Assembly: GCA_013339895.1 (NCBI GenBank) | Contig: JABACO010000044.1 | Coordinates: forward strand, 187,001-251,000 | Origin: Ephydatia muelleri | Taxonomy: Eukaryota > Porifera > Demospongiae > Spongillida > Spongillidae | DNA length: 64,000 bases | Direction: 5' to 3' | Notes under the pieces: generated by a model | Seen by the model: only the letters and a program-made list of their open reading frames with translations | Told to the model about the DNA's origin: nothing | Database searches by the model: none | In this document: positions 61,221 to 64,000 of the stretch, in pieces | Layout of the letters: every line of letters starts with the position of its first letter | Numbering within the stretch: the stretch's first letter is position 1 | Translations under genes and position numbers: made by a program

Positions 61221-62237
61221 ATGGCTGCCGTGGACCCGTACGCTCAGGCTGTTGCCAAAATCAGTGACCGAATCGACAAAGCCCACGACGAAATCGCCAA
61301 AAATTTTCAAGAAATAAAAGCAATCAAGAACAGCGACGCGTACAAGGCCGTGTCAATGCACTTTGTGGATGGGAAAGCTATAACAGGCACCAGTGAGGAA
61401 GTTAAGGCTTCGTGGTGCTACTTTCAATCGCAGCTGAGCGATCTAACAAAGGAAATAGACTTACTAACAAAGCAAAAAACCAACGACGAAATCGCTGTTG
61501 CCAAAATCAGTGACCGAATCGACAAAGCCAAAGCCCACGACGAAATCGCCAAAATTTTTCAAAAAATTGAAGCAATCAAGAACAGCGACGATTACAAGGC
61601 CGTGTCAAAGCGCTTTCCGTGGGGGAAAGCTACAACAGGCACCAGTAAGGACGATGAGGCTTCGTGGTGCTGTTATACATCGCAGTTGGAAGATCTAACA
61701 AAGCAATTAAATTTCTACTTGTCGCAAAACGCTGTAGCATTTAAGAAAACCGATGAGGTACGCAAGGGTTATAAACGTTCAACAGCTGCTAGGTCCGAGC
61801 GACAAGTGCTCACCAGCTTTGCTTTATTCATCGCAGAGCGCTATAATTTTCAGCGTTGGTATGAAAAGTCAGTAACATTTGGTGATGTGATGGCAGCTGT
61901 GGGGTTTCATGGCAATGAATCAATTCACCAGTATTTCAAAACTAAAGTGAATGAAAATCGCAAGTATACTGCAAAGGAAGAAGGGGCCACGCCAATAGAA
62001 GATTTGCTTTCCGAGAAAACATGGTGCTATCTTGTTTTGCTGAATGATACTGTCAATTGTCACCTTCATGAACCATTGGAGCAGGACTCAAATAATAAAG
62101 TTACTGTAGTGCTTGAGAGTGGGATGTATTATCCTGCCTATATGGAAGAGGTGACAAAACTGATGGGTTTCGTCAATGTGGACATCAAAAATGGTGATAG
62201 TGACAGTGGCAGTGGCTCAGACAAGGGCTCGCCGTAA
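61221..62237 (+). CDS. Intronless unknown protein with internal tandem duplication
   Basis: A single open frame with the preferred start at ATG 61221 (AAGATGGCT context) gives 338 aa; an upstream in-frame codon would add ten residues. Residues 10-91 and 92-173 are a tandem duplication beginning AVAKISDRIDKA, rich in Lys/Asp/Glu/Ile and probably helical coiled coil. Each copy holds AIKNSD.YKAVS, GTS and EASWC-type landmarks. A unique C-terminal region (RSERQVLTSFALFIAERYNF, then FHGNESIHQYFKTKVNENRK and EKTWCYLVLLNDTVN) ends in an acidic Gly/Ser tail. No signal peptide, membrane segment or known catalytic motif was seen. All neighbouring genes are intron-rich, so the lack of introns suggests retroposition or transfer by an element; two inverted repeats enclose it. 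I do not recognise the family. Confidence 0.7.
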   Translation: MAAVDPYAQAVAKISDRIDKAHDEIAKNFQEIKAIKNSDAYKAVSMHFVDGKAITGTSEEVKASWCYFQSQLSDLTKEIDLLTKQKTNDEIAVAKISDRIDKAKAHDEIAKIFQKIEAIKNSDDYKAVSKRFPWGKATTGTSKDDEASWCCYTSQLEDLTKQLNFYLSQNAVAFKKTDEVRKGYKRSTAARSERQVLTSFALFIAERYNFQRWYEKSVTFGDVMAAVGFHGNESIHQYFKTKVNENRKYTAKEEGATPIEDLLSEKTWCYLVLLNDTVNCHLHEPLEQDSNNKVTVVLESGMYYPAYMEEVTKLMGFVNVDIKNGDSDSGSGSDKGSP

Positions 62238-62561
62238 AAGCAGTAGCAGACATGTTCCATCTTTAGATCTCTGAACCATACTTATGCCTGATTGTGTGCA
62301 TATCATTGGATGCCAAGAATGTTGTGCTGCATAATGGTTTGTTAACCTCAAAATATTCAGTGGGCACCATGCAAGATTTGGGGTTGATAACATGACAACA
62401 CTCTATGGTGTTACCTATTAATACTGTTGTGGTCTTTGTGGCGTTGTATGAATACTCTAAACTATCTTCCAATGAATACTATACACTATCCTAGCTTGTA
62501 ACGTAACCCTAATTCCATGCAGCTACTATTATTGCATTCCAGTAAATCATACAGTATACTT

Positions 62562-63050
62562 AGTGGCTCACACGTAGCGAATAAAAGCCCTATTCATTGT
62601 GGTGTTAGGCCAGGGTTAGTTGCGTGACCCGATGACCCAATAGATAGCTGCAACTCACCGCTAATGAGTTCACCGCTGCCCAGGAAGTTTATGTCATTAA
62701 ACCATCCACCTCACGGATTTTTTTCTTCTTAAATGGAACCTATTAAGAAACAACCAACATCCTCTGACTGATGCAGACAAACTATGCATGCTAGAGAGGT
62801 AATTTAAAAACTGTTGGATAGAGAATTTAACGGAGATTGCATGCACAATATTAACCATAGCAAATGTACGAATCATGGTACCGAAAACTCCCTTTTCGGC
62901 AAACATACCTCAATGTCTGGGAAAGGTACCGGCGATCGATTGGGTCACGCAAAGAACATGGCCTAACGCCACAATGAATAGGGCTTATTCTCGCAATGTG
63001 CGAGCTGTTTCTTTTCGCAATGTGTGAGCCGCTACTGTACAGGGGGCAGT
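62562..63050. mobile_element. Small inverted-repeat element
   Basis: Arms at about 62562-62640 and 62938-63050 share, in inverted orientation, GTGGCTCACAC/GTGTGAGCC, AATAAAAGCCCTATTCATTG and TGGTGTTAGGCC. The centre (62641-62937) shows no coding frame. The right end runs into CAGTAGCGGATCCG and a poly-G tract. Confidence 0.6.
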
Positions 63051-63059
63051 AGCGGATCC

Positions 63060-63084
63060 GGGGGGGGGGGGGGGGGGGGGGGGG
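63060..63084. repeat. Poly-G tract at the inner end of the right arm
   Basis: About 25 consecutive G, preceded by CAGTAGCGGATCC, which resembles a hAT terminal sequence. Confidence 0.9.
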
Positions 63085-63297
63085 ACTCGCAAATGGAGAC
63101 ATTTCGCACCTAGCAGATGGAGATAATGCACCTTTATAATAACTGTCTGTTGATAACTCAGTACCGCTTATAATTTCATTGGCTGCTGAAAACGTTGTAG
63201 TGCTTCATAATCCGCCCTCTTGTTTGCCTACTTATAGCCTACCTTCATTATACGAGGCTATGTGTACCTAATGCCTGCCTGCACGCGCTAACTTCCA
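63076..63297 (-). repeat. Right inverted repeat arm of about 220 bp
   Basis: Reverse complement of 60074-60295 with no mismatch found over about 217 bp. Together the arms enclose 2.8 kb containing the 338-codon intronless gene. Confidence 0.88.
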
Positions 63298-63570
63298 GTC
63301 ATAAAAAGAGCTTCAACCTTTCTTTGTTACCGTGGTGGAGGGATGGACACAACCTGAGTACCCAATGCAAGCTGTTGAAGCTCTTATTATGACTGGAAGT
63401 TATTAGGTACACACAGCCTCGTATAATGAAGGTCAGCTAGAAGTAGGCAGGGCGGCGTGATATAGCGGCAAATAAATAGAAAAAAGGGGCGGGTTATATA
63501 TAATTATACAAAGCACTGCAACGCTTCGACAGCCAATGAATATTAAAAGCGGTACAGTAGCGGCTCGCAT
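63291..63570 (+). repeat. Third, diverged copy of the arm sequence, head-to-head with the right arm
   Basis: GTTGAAGCTCTTATTATGAC and TGGAAGTT at 63373-63400 mirror ACTTCCAGTCATAA...GAGCTTCAAC at 63291-63317. Then TAGGTACACA and CCTCGTATAATGAAGGT follow as in the left arm, lacking about 18 bp near the tip. Identity falls off after about 63570. Confidence 0.7.
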
Positions 63571-64000
63571 ATCTGCACTTTTAACACCTCAAAAGACAAT
63601 TGAACAAATCTTTCATAGCAAACCCTATCGATCTCTGCCACTAATTATATAACGATTTCCTGTACATGTCCAGAAATTGTGGACATCAGTGCATAACTCG
63701 GCTTAGAATTGGAATTTAAAAATTCTGATTTCACCGTTAAACTCACCAGACACTTTAAAGATTTATCACGTTATTAAAACAGCTAATTAATTTTAAAATA
63801 TATATTATTGTTTTCGCCTTTTAATTAATTAATTGTACGTCTGTATGGTAGGGAAGTTAGGTGAGGCCATTGCTTTTACATAAATCCTGCCAAACTAAGG
63901 CTAAGGTCGATTTTAGTGATCTTACCATACGCATGCGCGTCAGTCATACGCGTTAGATTGTAACTCGTGCCCCTGCCTTCCAGAGGTCACATTAATTGTT
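63571..64000. other. Window end, no gene seen
   Basis: AT-rich sequence with no coding frame or repeat I can support. Confidence 0.5.

Overview
The window is eukaryotic, intron-rich and animal in character. CFAP53, a heterotrimeric G-protein beta-5-like WD40 protein, class-1 P4-ATPases and SSR2/TRAP-beta all occur here with many small exons, mostly short GT-AG introns and dense minisatellites. Gene content, an NHL-repeat gene and a zinc-motif retroelement ORF of a kind I associate with sponge genomes suggest an early-branching metazoan, most likely a sponge (Porifera). That placement is inference; no database search was run. Gene models were built by hand from splice sites, reading phase and recalled family conservation.

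Layout: 1-559 (+) 3' end of an NHL-repeat gene. 1453-4292 (-) complete 12-exon CFAP53, convergent with it. 4293-6120 spacer with a CCCCT satellite and a nested transposon stack (28-bp tandem array, then a 579-bp hAT-like element, then a 94-bp perfect palindrome). 6121-25313 (+) complete 38-exon ATP8B-like flippase. 25314-29462 spacer with retroelement remnants. 29463-40236 (-) second complete ATP8B-like flippase (37 coding exons), tail-to-tail with the first. About 40875-53749 (-) G-beta-5-like gene whose fourth intron holds a decayed Ty3/gypsy element sitting inside a 33-bp minisatellite. 53841-58956 (+) complete six-exon SSR2, head-to-head with the G-beta gene across 91 bp. 61221-62237 (+) intronless unknown gene of 338 codons with an internal duplication, lying between two apparently identical ~220-bp inverted repeats. 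The rest, to 64000, is repeats.

Together the host genes are ordinary cell biology: cilium axoneme (CFAP53), membrane lipid asymmetry (two P4-ATPases), G-protein signalling (G-beta-5-like) and ER translocon (SSR2). No metabolic or defence operon is present. The notable material is structural: an inverted paralogue pair with patchwork divergence, nested and palindromic mobile elements with target-site duplications, a coding-like insert captured inside a gypsy remnant, and the intronless gene between identical inverted repeats.
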